NCBI RefSeq assembly: GCF_025716875.1 | Contig: NZ_JAOVZB010000002.1 | Location: 458,292 to 522,291 of the forward strand | Reading direction: 5' to 3' | DNA from: Marinomonas sargassi | GTDB taxonomy: Bacteria > Pseudomonadota > Gammaproteobacteria > Pseudomonadales > Marinomonadaceae | DNA length: 64,000 bases | Shown: positions 18,967 through 29,641 of the stretch, one piece after another | Numbering within the stretch: the first letter of the stretch is position 1 | How the letters are laid out: every line of letters starts with the position of its first letter | Made by a program: the position numbers and the translations under genes | Notes under the pieces: generated by a model | What the model saw: the letters and a program-made list of their open reading frames with translations, nothing else | What the model was told of the DNA's origin: nothing | Database searches by the model: none

Positions 18967-19599
18967 ATGACAAATGATTTCTGGCTAGAACGCTGGGTAT
19001 CAGGAAAAATTGGCTTTCATCAAGAAGAGGTCTTTCACAAGCTTATTGAGTTTTGGCCTAAACTTCCTACTAACAGTAAGGTTCTGGTCCCCTTATGCGG
19101 CAAGTCTAATGATATGGTTTGGCTTGCTGAGCAAGGTTATCAAGTAACTGGGGTTGAATTATCCCCTTTGGCCGTAATGCAATTTTTAGCCGATAATGAT
19201 TTTACCTTTGAGACCACTCAATTCGAAAATGGTATGAAAGTACATATGGTGCAAGAACTTCCATTGCGAATTATTGAAGGAGACTATTTCAAGTTTCAAG
19301 AGCAAGGTTTCGACGCTTGCTATGACCGTGCTGCTATGGTCGCTATAGCGAAACCTGAGAGGCCAAATTATGTTAAGCACACAATAGAGCGCTTAACACC
19401 TAGTGCTGAGCTACTATTAGTGTCACTCCAACACGACGGTGAACTAAATAAGCCACCCTACTCTGTCTTATCACAAGAAGTTATCGATTTGTGGGGAGAA
19501 AAAATCAGTAAAATATCTTCAGAAAACCTAACCCAACTAGATCCCCAATACAAAGCTAGGGGTTATGATTTTTTTGAAGAAAGTGTGTGGCGTTTTTAA
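18967..19599 (+). CDS. tpm: thiopurine S-methyltransferase
   Basis: A class-I SAM-dependent methyltransferase of 210 residues; bacterial members methylate thiopurines and also selenite or tellurite species. Seen are the family N-terminus (FWLERWVSGKIGFHQEEV), the SAM loop VLVPLCGKSNDMVWLAEQG (about 39-57), the acidic GVELSPLA and the FDACYDRAAMVAI block near 115-127. Length matches the bacterial family. Monocistronic. Confidence 0.93.
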   Translation: MTNDFWLERWVSGKIGFHQEEVFHKLIEFWPKLPTNSKVLVPLCGKSNDMVWLAEQGYQVTGVELSPLAVMQFLADNDFTFETTQFENGMKVHMVQELPLRIIEGDYFKFQEQGFDACYDRAAMVAIAKPERPNYVKHTIERLTPSAELLLVSLQHDGELNKPPYSVLSQEVIDLWGEKISKISSENLTQLDPQYKARGYDFFEESVWRF

Positions 19600-19649
19600 C
19601 TTCTTTTATAACTTATCTGTTAATTTCCAGCCTAGATAAAGAACACATG

Positions 19650-19703
19650 AAAGAGGCTGTTTATATGGCTATTTACTATCAGCCTTTTCTGGGATAATAG
19701 CCA
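19650..19703 (+). terminator. overlapping hairpins after tpm
   Basis: AAGAGGCTG pairs with CAGCCTTTTCT (19650-19688) and, as an alternative, TGGCTATT pairs with AATAGCCA (19666-19703). The first is terminator-like though with a long loop. The two folds exclude each other. Confidence 0.4.
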
Positions 19704-19778
19704 CTTCAGCTTTACGCCATTTTACTTAGGTGTATGGCTCATAGATAACCCTAAATAGGCTAGCGCCAAGAGCAAAGA

Positions 19779-22028
19779 ATGATTAAACGACACAAAACCG
19801 CCAAACAGCTTTTTTCTTACCCATCCTATTGGGCAGAATGCTATGGCGTATCGCCATTCCTTCCCACCACTCGTGAAGAAATGGATGCTCTTGGCTGGGA
19901 CAGTTGTGATGTCATCATTGTCACTGGCGATGCCTATGTCGATCATCCTAGCTTTGGCATGGCTGTTCTAGGCCGCCTATTAGAAGCTAAAGGTTATCGT
20001 GTCGGTATCATTGACCAACCCGATTGGCGTAATACCAATGATTTTATGCGATTAGGCCGCCCCAATCTCTATTTTGGTATTACTGCAGGCAACATGGACT
20101 CCCTTATCAACCGTTACACTGCCGACTTAAAAGTACGTAACGATGATGCCTACACACCTTATGGTGTTGGCGGTAAGCGTCCTGATCGAGCTGTAATTGT
20201 CTATTCTCAACGCTGTAAAGAGGCCTTTAATGATGTACCAGTGATGGTCGGTGGTATTGAAGCTAGCCTACGCCGTATCGCCCAATATGACTACTGGAGC
20301 AATGAAGTTCGACGCTCCGTTCTTATCGACTCTACTGCCGACATTTTACTTTATGGTAACGCCGAGCGCGCCATTATTGAAGTTACCCATGAAATGGCTA
20401 TGGGCAAAAGCATTAATGAGCTAAGTAATATTCGTGGTACCACGATTGTTAGAGATACCCCTCCCGGCGGTTATACCGAAATCGACTCAACTCGCGTCGA
20501 CTGGCCCGGAAAAGTAGACAAAATTTACAGCCCTTATGAATATATTCCAGAGGGTAAGTGCCAAACAAATAAAGAAGAAGAATCGGATGTCATGCCGATC
20601 CGAGTAATTCCTGCGCCATTACGCCGTAAAGAAAAACTCGACCCTGAAAAGACCTATATTCGCCTACCCTCTTTTGAAAAAGTATCTAAAGACCCTGTTC
20701 TATACGCGCATACTTCCCGTATATTGCATCTTGAATCTAATCCCCATAATGCCCGCGCCTTAATTCAGAAACATGGCAAAAAAGAAATCTGGGTTAACCC
20801 ACCACCAATTCCATTAGAGACAGAAGAAATGGATGGTGTGTTTGATTTGCCTTATGCGCGAGTCCCTCACCCCAAATACAAGAAAGCACGTATCCCAGCC
20901 TACGATATGATCAAGACCTCGATCAATATCATGCGTGGTTGCTTTGGCGGTTGTACTTTTTGCTCGATCACTGAGCACGAGGGTCGTGTCATTCAATCAC
21001 GTTCCCATGAGTCTATCTTAAAAGAAATCGACGATATAAAAGATAAGGTACCAGGGTTTACTGGTCACATATCCGACCTTGGTGGGCCGACGTCAAATAT
21101 GTACACACTGAATTGCAACGATGACGAAATTCAAGCATCTTGCCGTAAACTATCATGCGTGTACCCCACAATATGCTCAAATCTAAATACAGACCACAGC
21201 CCAACCACAGACCTGTACCGTAAAACACGCGCGGTAGATGGCATACACACAGTATCTATTGCTTCAGGTTTACGCTATGACCTAGCTGTTGAAGACCCTG
21301 AATACGTTAGAGAATTGGTTACACACCATGTTGGCGGCCTATTAAAAATTGCCCCCGAACACTCTGAGAAAGACACGCTTTCGAAAATGATGAAACCGGG
21401 TATGGGAACTTACGATCGTTTTAAACGTATGTTCGATAAATACTCAAAAGAAGCAGGCAAGAAGCAACACCTTATCCCTTACTTTATCGCTGCGCATCCC
21501 GGCAGTTCTGATGAAGATATGATGAACCTTGCTTTGTGGTTGAAGAACAATGACTTTAAACCTGACCAAGTTCAGACCTTCTACCCGTCACCAATGTCTC
21601 TAGCGACGGCTATGTACCACTCAGGGAAAAACCCACTAAAGGCAGTGACCTATAAGAGTGAAGACGTCTACACGCCGAAGGATTACAAACAGCGTACAGT
21701 ACAAAAAGGCTTCTTGCGTTACCACGACCAGAACAACTGGAAAGACCTCAGAAACACACTTATTAAAATGGGTCGTGCTGATCTAATAGGTAGTGGACTT
21801 AACAAGCTAGTACCAGCCGAAGATAAGGACAAACAAATTTCTCGTCGCCCCAAAAGAGCTAAGCCGGGACAAAGTACTGGAGCGTCCCATACTTCAAACC
21901 GACCGACTAATGCTAAAAATATGGCAGCTGAGAAGGCGAGAAAGAAAAATAATCAAGCTTCTGTAACTGGCCGCTCTTCTCCATCTAACACTCAAAAGAA
22001 GCGCAAGCCAAAAGCAAGAACACGCTAA
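19779..22028 (+). CDS. ygiQ: YgiQ-family radical SAM protein (UPF0313)
   Basis: A 749-residue radical SAM protein. The N-terminal B12-binding-like region includes [20 protein letters not shown], the core has the cluster motif CFGGCTFC (about residue 389) after SINIMRG, and [15 protein letters not shown] and [16 protein letters not shown] are family hallmarks. The last ~90 residues are Lys/Arg/Ser-rich and probably disordered. The E. coli protein is of matching layout and its reaction is not established. Its own transcription unit, ending in a bidirectional terminator shared with der. Confidence 0.95.
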   Translation: MIKRHKTAKQLFSYPSYWAECYGVSPFLPTTREEMDALGWDSCDVIIVTGDAYVDHPSFGMAVLGRLLEAKGYRVGIIDQPDWRNTNDFMRLGRPNLYFGITAGNMDSLINRYTADLKVRNDDAYTPYGVGGKRPDRAVIVYSQRCKEAFNDVPVMVGGIEASLRRIAQYDYWSNEVRRSVLIDSTADILLYGNAERAIIEVTHEMAMGKSINELSNIRGTTIVRDTPPGGYTEIDSTRVDWPGKVDKIYSPYEYIPEGKCQTNKEEESDVMPIRVIPAPLRRKEKLDPEKTYIRLPSFEKVSKDPVLYAHTSRILHLESNPHNARALIQKHGKKEIWVNPPPIPLETEEMDGVFDLPYARVPHPKYKKARIPAYDMIKTSINIMRGCFGGCTFCSITEHEGRVIQSRSHESILKEIDDIKDKVPGFTGHISDLGGPTSNMYTLNCNDDEIQASCRKLSCVYPTICSNLNTDHSPTTDLYRKTRAVDGIHTVSIASGLRYDLAVEDPEYVRELVTHHVGGLLKIAPEHSEKDTLSKMMKPGMGTYDRFKRMFDKYSKEAGKKQHLIPYFIAAHPGSSDEDMMNLALWLKNNDFKPDQVQTFYPSPMSLATAMYHSGKNPLKAVTYKSEDVYTPKDYKQRTVQKGFLRYHDQNNWKDLRNTLIKMGRADLIGSGLNKLVPAEDKDKQISRRPKRAKPGQSTGASHTSNRPTNAKNMAAEKARKKNNQASVTGRSSPSNTQKKRKPKARTR

Positions 22029-22053
22029 GTTTTAGGGCATAAAATCCAATCAC

Positions 22054-22093
22054 AAAAAAACCGAAGCTGGACCTAAATCCACTTCGGTTTTTT
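22054..22093. terminator. bidirectional terminator between ygiQ and der
   Basis: AAAAAAACCGAAG and CTTCGGTTTTTT form a stem flanked by A and T runs, suited to both converging genes. Confidence 0.85.
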
Positions 22094-22116
22094 ATCACCT
22101 TCACTTTATCGAGGCA

Positions 22117-23457
22117 TTATTTTTTCTTTGGAGCAAAAGGGTTTTCTGAAGATTTAAATTCAAAAATAATCGGCGTACCCGTAATTTTCAATACGGTTCT
22201 AAATTTGTTTTCCAGATAACGTTTATAGCTTCCCGGTAATGAATTTGTCTGATTACCATGCACAACGATACGCGGAGGGTTCGAACCACCTTGGTGAGCG
22301 TATCTCAATTTAATGCGTCGGCCATTCACTAAAGGCGGCTGATGCTCAGTAATAGAATCTTCCAAAATACGAGTCAGGCGGTTCGTAGACCATTTTGTAT
22401 AACAAGACTCATAAGTACTTTCGATGGTATCGTATAGATCACCAACAGCCGTGCCATGAAGAGCAGAAATATAATGCACCTTAGCGTAAGGCACGAAGCC
22501 CAAGCGGCGCTCAACTTCTTTCTTAATATGCTCTCGGTCGTCTTTTTGCAGTCCATCCCATTTGTTGATAGCAATAACCACACCGCGGCCCGCATCCAAT
22601 ACGTAGCCAATCATATGTAGATCTTGCTCAACAAGGTCTTCATGGGAGTCAATCACCACAATCACCACGTTAGCATCTTGAATTGCTTGTAGAGTTTTTA
22701 CGATAGAGAACTTCTCAACCGCCTCTTTAACATGTTTACGACGTCGAACCCCTGCCGTATCAATCAAGGTATATTCTTTTTCATGACGTACATAGGGAAT
22801 ATACACACTGTCTCGTGTTGTACCCGGCATGTCATAAACCACAACACGGTCTTCACCTAGCATGCGGTTAACCAAAGTAGATTTACCCACATTAGGGCGA
22901 CCCACTACACCAATTCGAATACCACGTGATTCAACGTTGATTTTATTTTTCGCTTCTTCGACCTGAGCGGCAAAAGGTAGCATTACCTTATCTATTAGTA
23001 CGTGTACACCTTTACCGTGAGAAGCTGCAATTGGGTGTAACTCGCCTAAACCTAACGAATAAAAATCTGCCAAAGCGATATCTTCGTTAATGCCATCCGT
23101 CTTATTTACAACTAAAGACACAGGTTTATTAGAGCGTCTTAAGTGATCCGCGATCATTTCATCGGCAGGATTTAAGCCATGGCGACCATCGACTAAAAAG
23201 AGTACGGCATCCGCTTCTTCAATCGCTAGCAATGACTGCCTAGCCATTTTTTCATCAATACCTTGCTCATCACCACTAATACCACCGGTATCAATCACAA
23301 TGAACTCATGCTCTCCGATTTTTCCGTCACCGTATTTTCGGTCACGGGTCAATCCCGCATAATCGGCAACCAACGCATCACGAGAACGCGTTAATTGGTT
23401 AAAGAGGGTCGACTTACCAACATTGGGTCTACCTACCAATGCAATTACTGGAATCAT
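22117..23457 (-). CDS. der: ribosome-assembly GTPase Der (EngA)
   Basis: A 446-residue tandem GTPase needed for 50S subunit maturation. Both G domains are complete: [13 protein letters not shown] (8-20) with DTGG and NKTDG, and [13 protein letters not shown] (about 187-199) with DTAG and NKWDG. A C-terminal KH-like domain follows ([21 protein letters not shown]). It is the last gene of the long minus-strand block, 87 bases after bamB, with a hairpin between. Confidence 0.97.
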   Translation of the reverse strand: MIPVIALVGRPNVGKSTLFNQLTRSRDALVADYAGLTRDRKYGDGKIGEHEFIVIDTGGISGDEQGIDEKMARQSLLAIEEADAVLFLVDGRHGLNPADEMIADHLRRSNKPVSLVVNKTDGINEDIALADFYSLGLGELHPIAASHGKGVHVLIDKVMLPFAAQVEEAKNKINVESRGIRIGVVGRPNVGKSTLVNRMLGEDRVVVYDMPGTTRDSVYIPYVRHEKEYTLIDTAGVRRRKHVKEAVEKFSIVKTLQAIQDANVVIVVIDSHEDLVEQDLHMIGYVLDAGRGVVIAINKWDGLQKDDREHIKKEVERRLGFVPYAKVHYISALHGTAVGDLYDTIESTYESCYTKWSTNRLTRILEDSITEHQPPLVNGRRIKLRYAHQGGSNPPRIVVHGNQTNSLPGSYKRYLENKFRTVLKITGTPIIFEFKSSENPFAPKKK

Positions 23458-23482
23458 TTTTTTACCTATAAAAATACAAAGC

Positions 23483-23510
23483 GGCTACCACTCCCTAAAG
23501 AGTGATAGCC
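23483..23510. other. stable hairpin between bamB and der
   Basis: GGCTACCACTC and GAGTGATAGCC pair around a 6-base loop. On the minus strand it is followed only by GCTTTGTATTTTT, so it is at best a weak terminator; it may tune der expression or protect the bamB message. Confidence 0.5.
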
Positions 23511-23544
23511 TCTTAAAAATCGCTAAACACATTTAGCAAATATG

Positions 23545-24684
23545 TTAATAGCTTAAAGCCGTTACATCTGCATCCGGCGTAAGAAGAAATAGTTGATTAC
23601 TGCCCGTTACAAGACGACTACCCGGTGGTACATCATCGTTAGTTAACCTTCGAGCTGCAATATTGCCTGTCGTCAAATCGAGTAAATGTATATAACTCTC
23701 TCTATCAATAACAGCAAGATAGTCACGGAAAAACTCTGGAGAAATCAAATCTCGATTCACCAGCTCATTATTTTGCCATATTTCGGAACCGTTCTTAGCA
23801 TTCAGCAGTATGACTTTGCTCTGCATATCAACGACAGCAAGTTGATCATTTTTCACTGCTAAACCAACTGAGCTTGGAATATTACGCTGCCAAAGAGGAC
23901 GACCTGAACTAACAGAAAGCGCTACCAAGTTACCATTATAAGCGACTGCGTATACAACACCATTATTTACTACCAAACGACCGTCTAAATCGCTTAACCT
24001 TTCAATTTCATAGCGCCCTTCTGGTTTACCAACTTCATAAGACCACTGCAATGCGCCTGATTGTAAGGAGTAAGCATTGAGTTTGCCATTAGAAAAACCA
24101 GCTAGCACTTTGCCCTGATAAATTATAGGAGAGCTTGTACCTCGAACAGTTAGTGCAGGTATATCTTCTTTTGCGCCCCACAAGATAGCACCAGTTTGAG
24201 CATCAAGCAGGCTCAAACGCCCATCTGTTGTTTGCACTGCCAGTTTACCAGCGGCATAAGAGGCTTCCGATAACACTTCTGAGCTTAAAACCGTTTCCCA
24301 CAATACTTCTTTAGTTGATAAAGACACGGCAACTAAGAAACCATCATAAGTACCAAAATACAAAGTATCGCCGTTGCGAGTCACCCCTGAGCTAGCTTTG
24401 TATTTCGTTTCAACCTTGCTGTTTTTATGGCCATCTTTCTGGGCTAATTCGTATAAAGTGCCTTTCTCTGTCACTAAAAATAAAGCATTGTCTTCAGCAA
24501 CGAGATTAAAGCGTTCGCTTGATTCACCAAAATTACCATCGACACTGGTTTTCCAAGATCGTTTAAGTTCAACTTGTCGCTCTTCTAAACGAGGAAGATC
24601 ATCCAGGTCTGGGCGTGCATTGGAGCAGCCTTGAACCAACAGCACAGAGAACAAGGACGCAATAAAAACAGACTTATTTATCAT
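23545..24684 (-). CDS. bamB: outer-membrane assembly lipoprotein BamB
   Basis: An outer-membrane lipoprotein of the BAM complex that folds beta-barrel proteins. The signal peptide ends in VQGCS, the lipobox with Cys20. The remaining ~360 residues hold PQQ-type beta-propeller repeats, seen as recurring W-containing blades (VLWETVLSSE, ILWGAKED, LQWSYEVG, PLWQRNIPS, EIWQNNE). The length of 379 is near that of E. coli BamB. Its start overlaps the yfgM stop by one base, as in the usual yfgM-bamB-der order. Confidence 0.95.
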   Translation of the reverse strand: MINKSVFIASLFSVLLVQGCSNARPDLDDLPRLEERQVELKRSWKTSVDGNFGESSERFNLVAEDNALFLVTEKGTLYELAQKDGHKNSKVETKYKASSGVTRNGDTLYFGTYDGFLVAVSLSTKEVLWETVLSSEVLSEASYAAGKLAVQTTDGRLSLLDAQTGAILWGAKEDIPALTVRGTSSPIIYQGKVLAGFSNGKLNAYSLQSGALQWSYEVGKPEGRYEIERLSDLDGRLVVNNGVVYAVAYNGNLVALSVSSGRPLWQRNIPSSVGLAVKNDQLAVVDMQSKVILLNAKNGSEIWQNNELVNRDLISPEFFRDYLAVIDRESYIHLLDLTTGNIAARRLTNDDVPPGSRLVTGSNQLFLLTPDADVTALSY

Positions 24685-25325
24685 TAGCCTTTCACCAGAT
24701 CCTGAAGTTTAATGCTTAATAATGGATGATTAACACCCGCAGCTAATGCTTCACTGGCTTTTTCATAGGCAGTTCGTGCATCGTCTCGTTTACCTTGAGC
24801 AATAAAGATATCGCCAATTAATTCTTGTTGTTGAGCAACAAACTCTTCTTCCGTCACCTTCTCAGCTCGCTCCATGGCAGCAGAATAGTCTTCCTTCTGA
24901 AGTAAAAGTCGAGCAATGCGAAGGTTAGCAATGGCAATGAAAGACGCGTCATCCGTAGAACTGATAGCACTCTCTAAAGATTGAATGGCATTATCATATT
25001 CGCCTCTTTCGGCATCAATACGAGCAACAAATAATTGTGCAAACATCGCATAGCTAGTATCTGCGTAATCATCTTTTAATTGCTTTGCAACGAAACTAAC
25101 GGTTTGCTGATTTTCTTCTTCTGTTAAATTCGCCGCCGCTTCAATCAAATTTTGGTATAAGGAAGAAGCTTCATTTCGGTAATTCTCTTGGCTAGTCTGC
25201 CAAGCTTGAAAGCCAAAATAACCACTCACACATACTGCAACAGCAAGCACTAGCTTAGCACCGTTCTTTTTCCACCATACTTTAAACGCTTCAATCTGTT
25301 CTTCTTCGGTTTTTAACTCTGCCAC
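24684..25325 (-). CDS. yfgM: YfgM-type TPR protein, SecYEG-associated periplasmic chaperone partner
   Basis: A 213-residue protein with one N-terminal membrane helix (about 22-44) after a short cytoplasmic part (ELKTEEEQIEAFKVWWKKNG) and a periplasmic domain of TPR-like helices (YDNAIQSLESAI, YSAAMERAEKV, RDDARTAYEKA). E. coli YfgM contacts the Sec translocon and PpiD. It sits between hisS and bamB, the standard gammaproteobacterial context. Confidence 0.92.
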   Translation of the reverse strand: MAELKTEEEQIEAFKVWWKKNGAKLVLAVAVCVSGYFGFQAWQTSQENYRNEASSLYQNLIEAAANLTEEENQQTVSFVAKQLKDDYADTSYAMFAQLFVARIDAERGEYDNAIQSLESAISSTDDASFIAIANLRIARLLLQKEDYSAAMERAEKVTEEEFVAQQQELIGDIFIAQGKRDDARTAYEKASEALAAGVNHPLLSIKLQDLVKG

Positions 25326-25390
25326 TTGTTTTTCCTCATCAGAGAGGCTGCTAGAAAATTCATAACAGCACTCTATTCAATACGATAAAC

Positions 25391-26659
25391 TTATTTACTA
25401 ATTAAAGACGCAACATCTTTAAGCAAGCAGGACTGCTGCTTACCAGTAGACATATTCTTAACCTGACAAATACCCTGATCGACTTCGTCTTGCCCTAAAA
25501 TAAGAGTAAAACGTGCTTGTGATCGATCTGCTTTCTTCATCTGGTTTTTAAAACTTCCACCACCACAATGGCGTAGCACGACAATATCTTTTCGCTCTTG
25601 ACGCAACTGCTCTGCTAACACAAAAGACGCCACTTCCGCATCGTTACCCACGCTCATAATAAAAACATCTGTGGAGAACTTAGCTGAGTCAGGAATGAGA
25701 TCTAAGGTTTCAAGTAATAGGATTAGTCGCTCAACTCCCATTGCAAAACCAACGCCCGGTGTACCCTTGCAACCTAATTGTTCCGCCAAACCGTCATATC
25801 GGCCACCCGCACAAACCGTCGCCTGAGCACCAAGGTGACTGGTTACCCATTCAAAAACCGTTTTACCGTAGTAATCTAAGCCGCGAACCAAGCGACGATT
25901 GATAACATAAGGAATGCCATTCGCTGTTAACACACTTTGCAAGAAGTCGAAGTCTGCCTGAGATTCTTCGCCGATATAATCTTCAAGGGTTGGTGCTGCT
26001 TTTAAGATCTCTTGAGTCGACTCATCTTTAGAGTCTAAGATTCTCAATGGGTTGGTTGTTAATCGACGCTGGCTATCTTCATCAAGCTTGTCTTTATACT
26101 CAGTCAAATAATCAACTAAAGCAGCTTTATAGGCCTCACGCTCTGACGCTAAGCCAATGGTATTCAGCTGCAGCTCGACATGCTCTAACAAGCCAAGTTT
26201 TTTCCATAACTGAGCCGTTAAAATAATGAGTTCAGCATCGATATCTGCCGTTGCGATACCAAAAGCTTCAACACCCATTTGATGAAATTGACGATAACGA
26301 CCTTTCTGGGGGCGCTCATAACGAAACATTGGTCCCGCATACCACAGACGCTGTACTTGGTTATAAAGTAAACCTGCTTGATCGGCAGCTCGTACACAAC
26401 TTGCCGTACCTTCTGGACGTAAAGTAAGAGACTCACCATTACGGTCTTCAAAGGTGTACATTTCTTTTTCAACAATATCCGTTGTTTCACCTACACCGCG
26501 TTTAAATAAATCCGTATTCTCAACAATAGGAAAGCGAATTTGCTGATAACCATAGGATTTAACTAAGTCAGCTACAGTTTTTTCAAGGTATAACCACACC
26601 GAAGACTGATCAGGCAAAATGTCATTCATTCCCCTGATCGCTTGAATTTTACGAGCCAC
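25391..26659 (-). CDS. hisS: histidyl-tRNA synthetase
   Basis: A class-II aminoacyl-tRNA synthetase charging tRNA-His. Motif 2 appears as the [17 protein letters not shown] block, the HisRS histidine motifs as [15 protein letters not shown] (HisA motif) and the C-terminal anticodon-binding domain from about 330. The 422-residue length is standard. Translation starts at GTG, with AAAGGATCC just upstream. Placed 12 bases after ispG in the block. Confidence 0.97.
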   Translation of the reverse strand: MARKIQAIRGMNDILPDQSSVWLYLEKTVADLVKSYGYQQIRFPIVENTDLFKRGVGETTDIVEKEMYTFEDRNGESLTLRPEGTASCVRAADQAGLLYNQVQRLWYAGPMFRYERPQKGRYRQFHQMGVEAFGIATADIDAELIILTAQLWKKLGLLEHVELQLNTIGLASEREAYKAALVDYLTEYKDKLDEDSQRRLTTNPLRILDSKDESTQEILKAAPTLEDYIGEESQADFDFLQSVLTANGIPYVINRRLVRGLDYYGKTVFEWVTSHLGAQATVCAGGRYDGLAEQLGCKGTPGVGFAMGVERLILLLETLDLIPDSAKFSTDVFIMSVGNDAEVASFVLAEQLRQERKDIVVLRHCGGGSFKNQMKKADRSQARFTLILGQDEVDQGICQVKNMSTGKQQSCLLKDVASLISK

Positions 26660-26671
26660 AATGGATCCTTT

Positions 26672-27784
26672 CTAATCTTTTACAATAATGTTGGCGAGCT
26701 CTTTTTCTTTAGCCGCTGCCTTTGCACGAATCGTTTTTTCTAAGTTATCAACTAAATCGTCATTTTTACTTCTACTCTCTGGTTTACCGTCTTGGTAAAT
26801 CAGATTATTAGGCGTGCCGCCCGTTAAACCAATATCAGCCTCTTTCGCTTCACCTGGTCCATTCACGATACAGCCAATAACCGCGACATCCATAGGAACA
26901 ACAACGTCTTCTAAACGCTCTTCTAGTTGGTTCATGGTTTTAATGACATCAAAGTTCTGGCGAGAGCAACTAGGGCAAGCAATAAAATTAATACCTCGGC
27001 TACGCAGTTTTAAGCTACGTAACATATCCCAACCGACTTTGATCTCTTGCACAGGGTCAGCAGCTAACGACACTCGTAGCGTGTCCCCGATACCGTCCAT
27101 TAAAAGTAAACCAAGGCCAATAGAGGACTTCACAGTACCTGAGCGTAAGCCACCAGCTTCCGTAATCCCTAAATGAAGTGGGTTATCTATTTGACTAGCT
27201 ATTTTACGGTAAGCTTCCACTGTCATGAAAATATCGGAAGCTTTCAAGCTTAGTTTGTACTCATGAAAATCCAATTCATCAAAGTATTCGATTTGACGAA
27301 AAGCCGATTCAACTAATGCATCAGGTGTTGGCTCGCCATATTTCTTCTGTAGCTCTTTCTCTAATGAGCCAGCATTTACACCAATACGAATTGGAATGTT
27401 TTTATCTCGTGCACAATCTACCACAGCCCGAACACGGTGTTTTGCACCTATATTCCCCGGGTTGATACGTAAACAATCAACCCCATACTCAGCCACTTTA
27501 AGCGCAATTTTGTAATCGAAATGAATATCCGCCACAAGAGGTACAGAAACAGACTCTCGTATCTGCTTAAAAGCTTCCGCGGCTTCCATAGATGGCACTG
27601 AGACACGAACAATATCGGCACCAGCATCTGCAATAGCTCGAATCTGAGCGACAGTGGCATCTACATCACAGGTTTCAGTATTCGTCATACTTTGAATACT
27701 GATTGGAGCGCCACCGCCAACAGGAACATTTCCGACCATTATTTGGCGGGATACTCGGCGCTTAATTGGGGATTCAAAATGCAT
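26672..27784 (-). CDS. ispG: 4-hydroxy-3-methylbut-2-enyl diphosphate synthase (IspG)
   Basis: Penultimate enzyme of the MEP isoprenoid pathway; a 4Fe-4S enzyme. The TIM-barrel part holds [20 protein letters not shown] and [12 protein letters not shown]; the C-terminal cluster-binding part holds [11 protein letters not shown] (two Cys) and [16 protein letters not shown] (third Cys and following Glu). The 370 residues match E. coli IspG. Its cluster is a client of the SUF genes upstream in the same block. Confidence 0.97.
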   Translation of the reverse strand: MHFESPIKRRVSRQIMVGNVPVGGGAPISIQSMTNTETCDVDATVAQIRAIADAGADIVRVSVPSMEAAEAFKQIRESVSVPLVADIHFDYKIALKVAEYGVDCLRINPGNIGAKHRVRAVVDCARDKNIPIRIGVNAGSLEKELQKKYGEPTPDALVESAFRQIEYFDELDFHEYKLSLKASDIFMTVEAYRKIASQIDNPLHLGITEAGGLRSGTVKSSIGLGLLLMDGIGDTLRVSLAADPVQEIKVGWDMLRSLKLRSRGINFIACPSCSRQNFDVIKTMNQLEERLEDVVVPMDVAVIGCIVNGPGEAKEADIGLTGGTPNNLIYQDGKPESRSKNDDLVDNLEKTIRAKAAAKEKELANIIVKD

Positions 27785-27793
27785 ATAAAATCT

Positions 27794-28888
27794 CTACTTC
27801 AACTCAAATCGAGCTAAATCTTTTCGAATATAAGGACTAATATCAACGAGCTCACCCTTGAACTTCAAAGCTGAAACACCTTTTGCATACCCTAATACCA
27901 CACGGTAAGGGGCTTGACCCGTTAACGTTAAGGAACTTCCTGCTGTTTTCACACCAGAGAATAAAATCCGTCCTGTTGCATCACGCACTTCTGTCCAACA
28001 GTCACGTACATAAGTCATTTCTATATCGTCAACAACAAGCTCTGTACTATTTTCTTCTACATCTACTTCAACTAGCTCAGCATCCTGCTTACCTTCCAAT
28101 ACCTGTTGAGTAGTACGTTCAACTTCTTCAGGGTTAACACCAGCATCCGCTAAAATCGCTTTCGTTTCCGCAGACAGTCCCGTCACCACTTCAATGGTTT
28201 GCTCATCTTCCATAGCAACCGATTCTCCGACTGAAACATTTTCAGAGGTTTCTTCAGAAGGCGCTTCTTGCTGCACATCAGTATCGGCAGAATTTGAACT
28301 AGAAAAGGCTTCATTATCGTTTTCAGCATCTGCTACGTTTTTACTATCAACTTGATCAAGTAAGTTAACTGGATCAAGTTGATTAGATTCTGGGGAGACT
28401 TCCTCTACACCCTGCTTCACGTCTTCTGGAATCAGTCCAACAACACTAGAGTTTTGCGGCCACCAAAATACAAAAAAAGCTAAAATAGCTACAATGACAA
28501 CGGAAATGAATATAACAATAGGGTCACCAAAGTGTGTCTGCTTGTTTACCTTATCTACAAACTGAACTTTAGGTTCTTTTTCATGAGCTAATACATCATC
28601 AAATACACTTAATATTATGCCCGTATCTAAACCTAAATATTTACTGTAATTTTTAAGATAACCGCGAGCAAAAGTAGTAGATCGAAAAAAACCAAAATCA
28701 TTACTTTCTAATGCAGTGACTTGGCTTTCTGTGATTTTCAGAGTTTTGGAAATATGCTCAACAGATAGGTTTTGATGTAGTCGTTGAGCACTAAGCTGTT
28801 CACCGATATTAATCATTTCCATGCTGCCAATTTCTTCTTCAGAAATTGCGGTGTTTTCTGCAGCATCAATAGTTGATCGCGTTGTCAT
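27794..28888 (-). CDS. rodZ: cell-shape protein RodZ
   Basis: A bitopic inner-membrane protein linking MreB to the elongation machinery. Residues ~27-95 are a Cro-type helix-turn-helix (IGEQLSAQRLHQNLSVEHIS, with ARGYLKNYSKYLGLD). The single membrane helix is at about 122-144. A Glu/Ser/Asp-rich periplasmic linker leads to a beta-rich DUF4115 domain (CWTEVRDATGRILFSG to the end). Length 364, near the E. coli protein. It lies 9 bases before ispG. Confidence 0.95.
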   Translation of the reverse strand: MTTRSTIDAAENTAISEEEIGSMEMINIGEQLSAQRLHQNLSVEHISKTLKITESQVTALESNDFGFFRSTTFARGYLKNYSKYLGLDTGIILSVFDDVLAHEKEPKVQFVDKVNKQTHFGDPIVIFISVVIVAILAFFVFWWPQNSSVVGLIPEDVKQGVEEVSPESNQLDPVNLLDQVDSKNVADAENDNEAFSSSNSADTDVQQEAPSEETSENVSVGESVAMEDEQTIEVVTGLSAETKAILADAGVNPEEVERTTQQVLEGKQDAELVEVDVEENSTELVVDDIEMTYVRDCWTEVRDATGRILFSGVKTAGSSLTLTGQAPYRVVLGYAKGVSALKFKGELVDISPYIRKDLARFELK

Positions 28889-28891
28889 GTT

Positions 28892-29602
28892 TCATACCTT
28901 GCCATTTAGGCAGTAAAAAGTGCTCGAAGATGAATAAGATGCAGGGTCAGTTTCGAGTGCGATAAATTGCCTCGACAGACAGTTATATTCATTAAAATGG
29001 ACATTTTCACGAGTCATTAAGTTCCTCGTTTTGATGTCGCTAAATATATTACGAGCTTCATTATAATTACCCTGTATTAAAACAAGAATCAGCTCGGTCA
29101 TCAAACCTATCAGGGGTAATTCTGCGATTTCTTTTGCTTGGTTTAAATATAATCTAGCGTTTTTTACTTCTTCTTGACGTAATGCACACCTAGCTAGGTT
29201 TATTTGCACTGATTGACGTTTAAATTGACTATTTAAGCCCGCTTTTTTAAATGCCTCACAAGCTTCATCCCAACGACCGTTTGAACCTAACAAAACACCA
29301 TAGTTATTTAAAATAAATGCATCATTAGGGTATGAAAGTTGCGCTTTCTCATAGGTAGATAAAGCATCACTGGATGAGCCTACTTCTTGCCAATAAAGGC
29401 TCACTAACCGCCAATATTGTCGACCTTGGTTATGCTTTTCAATTTGATCTAAATGCCGTTTCGCTAAAGTGTGCTGTCCAAGCAGCATATTCACTTGAAT
29501 GATAGATAAACGCTCTTGAGGGGAAATTAATCTGGGATGTGTCGTTTGATAGGAGCACGACACTATCAGTAGACCACTGATAAGTAGAATAAATAATCGC
29601 AT
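28892..29602 (-). CDS. pilW: type IV pilus pilotin lipoprotein PilW/PilF, TPR repeats
   Basis: A 236-residue lipoprotein (lipobox VSCS, Cys16) with TPR-like repeats: GQHTLAKRHLDQIEKH, GSSSDALSTYEKAQLSYP, NDAFILNNYGVLLGSNGRWDE and so on. PilW/PilF lipoproteins bring the PilQ secretin to the outer membrane. Its place between rlmN and rodZ is the typical one, which supports the name. It is 3 bases upstream of rodZ. No other pilus gene is in the window. Confidence 0.88.
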   Translation of the reverse strand: MRLFILLISGLLIVSCSYQTTHPRLISPQERLSIIQVNMLLGQHTLAKRHLDQIEKHNQGRQYWRLVSLYWQEVGSSSDALSTYEKAQLSYPNDAFILNNYGVLLGSNGRWDEACEAFKKAGLNSQFKRQSVQINLARCALRQEEVKNARLYLNQAKEIAELPLIGLMTELILVLIQGNYNEARNIFSDIKTRNLMTRENVHFNEYNCLSRQFIALETDPASYSSSSTFYCLNGKV

Positions 29603-29641
29603 ACAGACATCCTTGTCATATACAAATTTTATCTAAAAGGT

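Noticed and set aside
18857..18973. Longer N-terminus for the DUF2496 protein (88 residues in all)
   Set aside because: The extension has no family resemblance and no ribosome site, whereas GGAGGAATT precedes the internal ATG at MSLENAP.
22265..22285. GGTTCGAACC, like a tRNA T-arm
   Set aside because: It lies inside der in the coding frame; no matching acceptor, D or anticodon arms are around it. No tRNA was found in the window.
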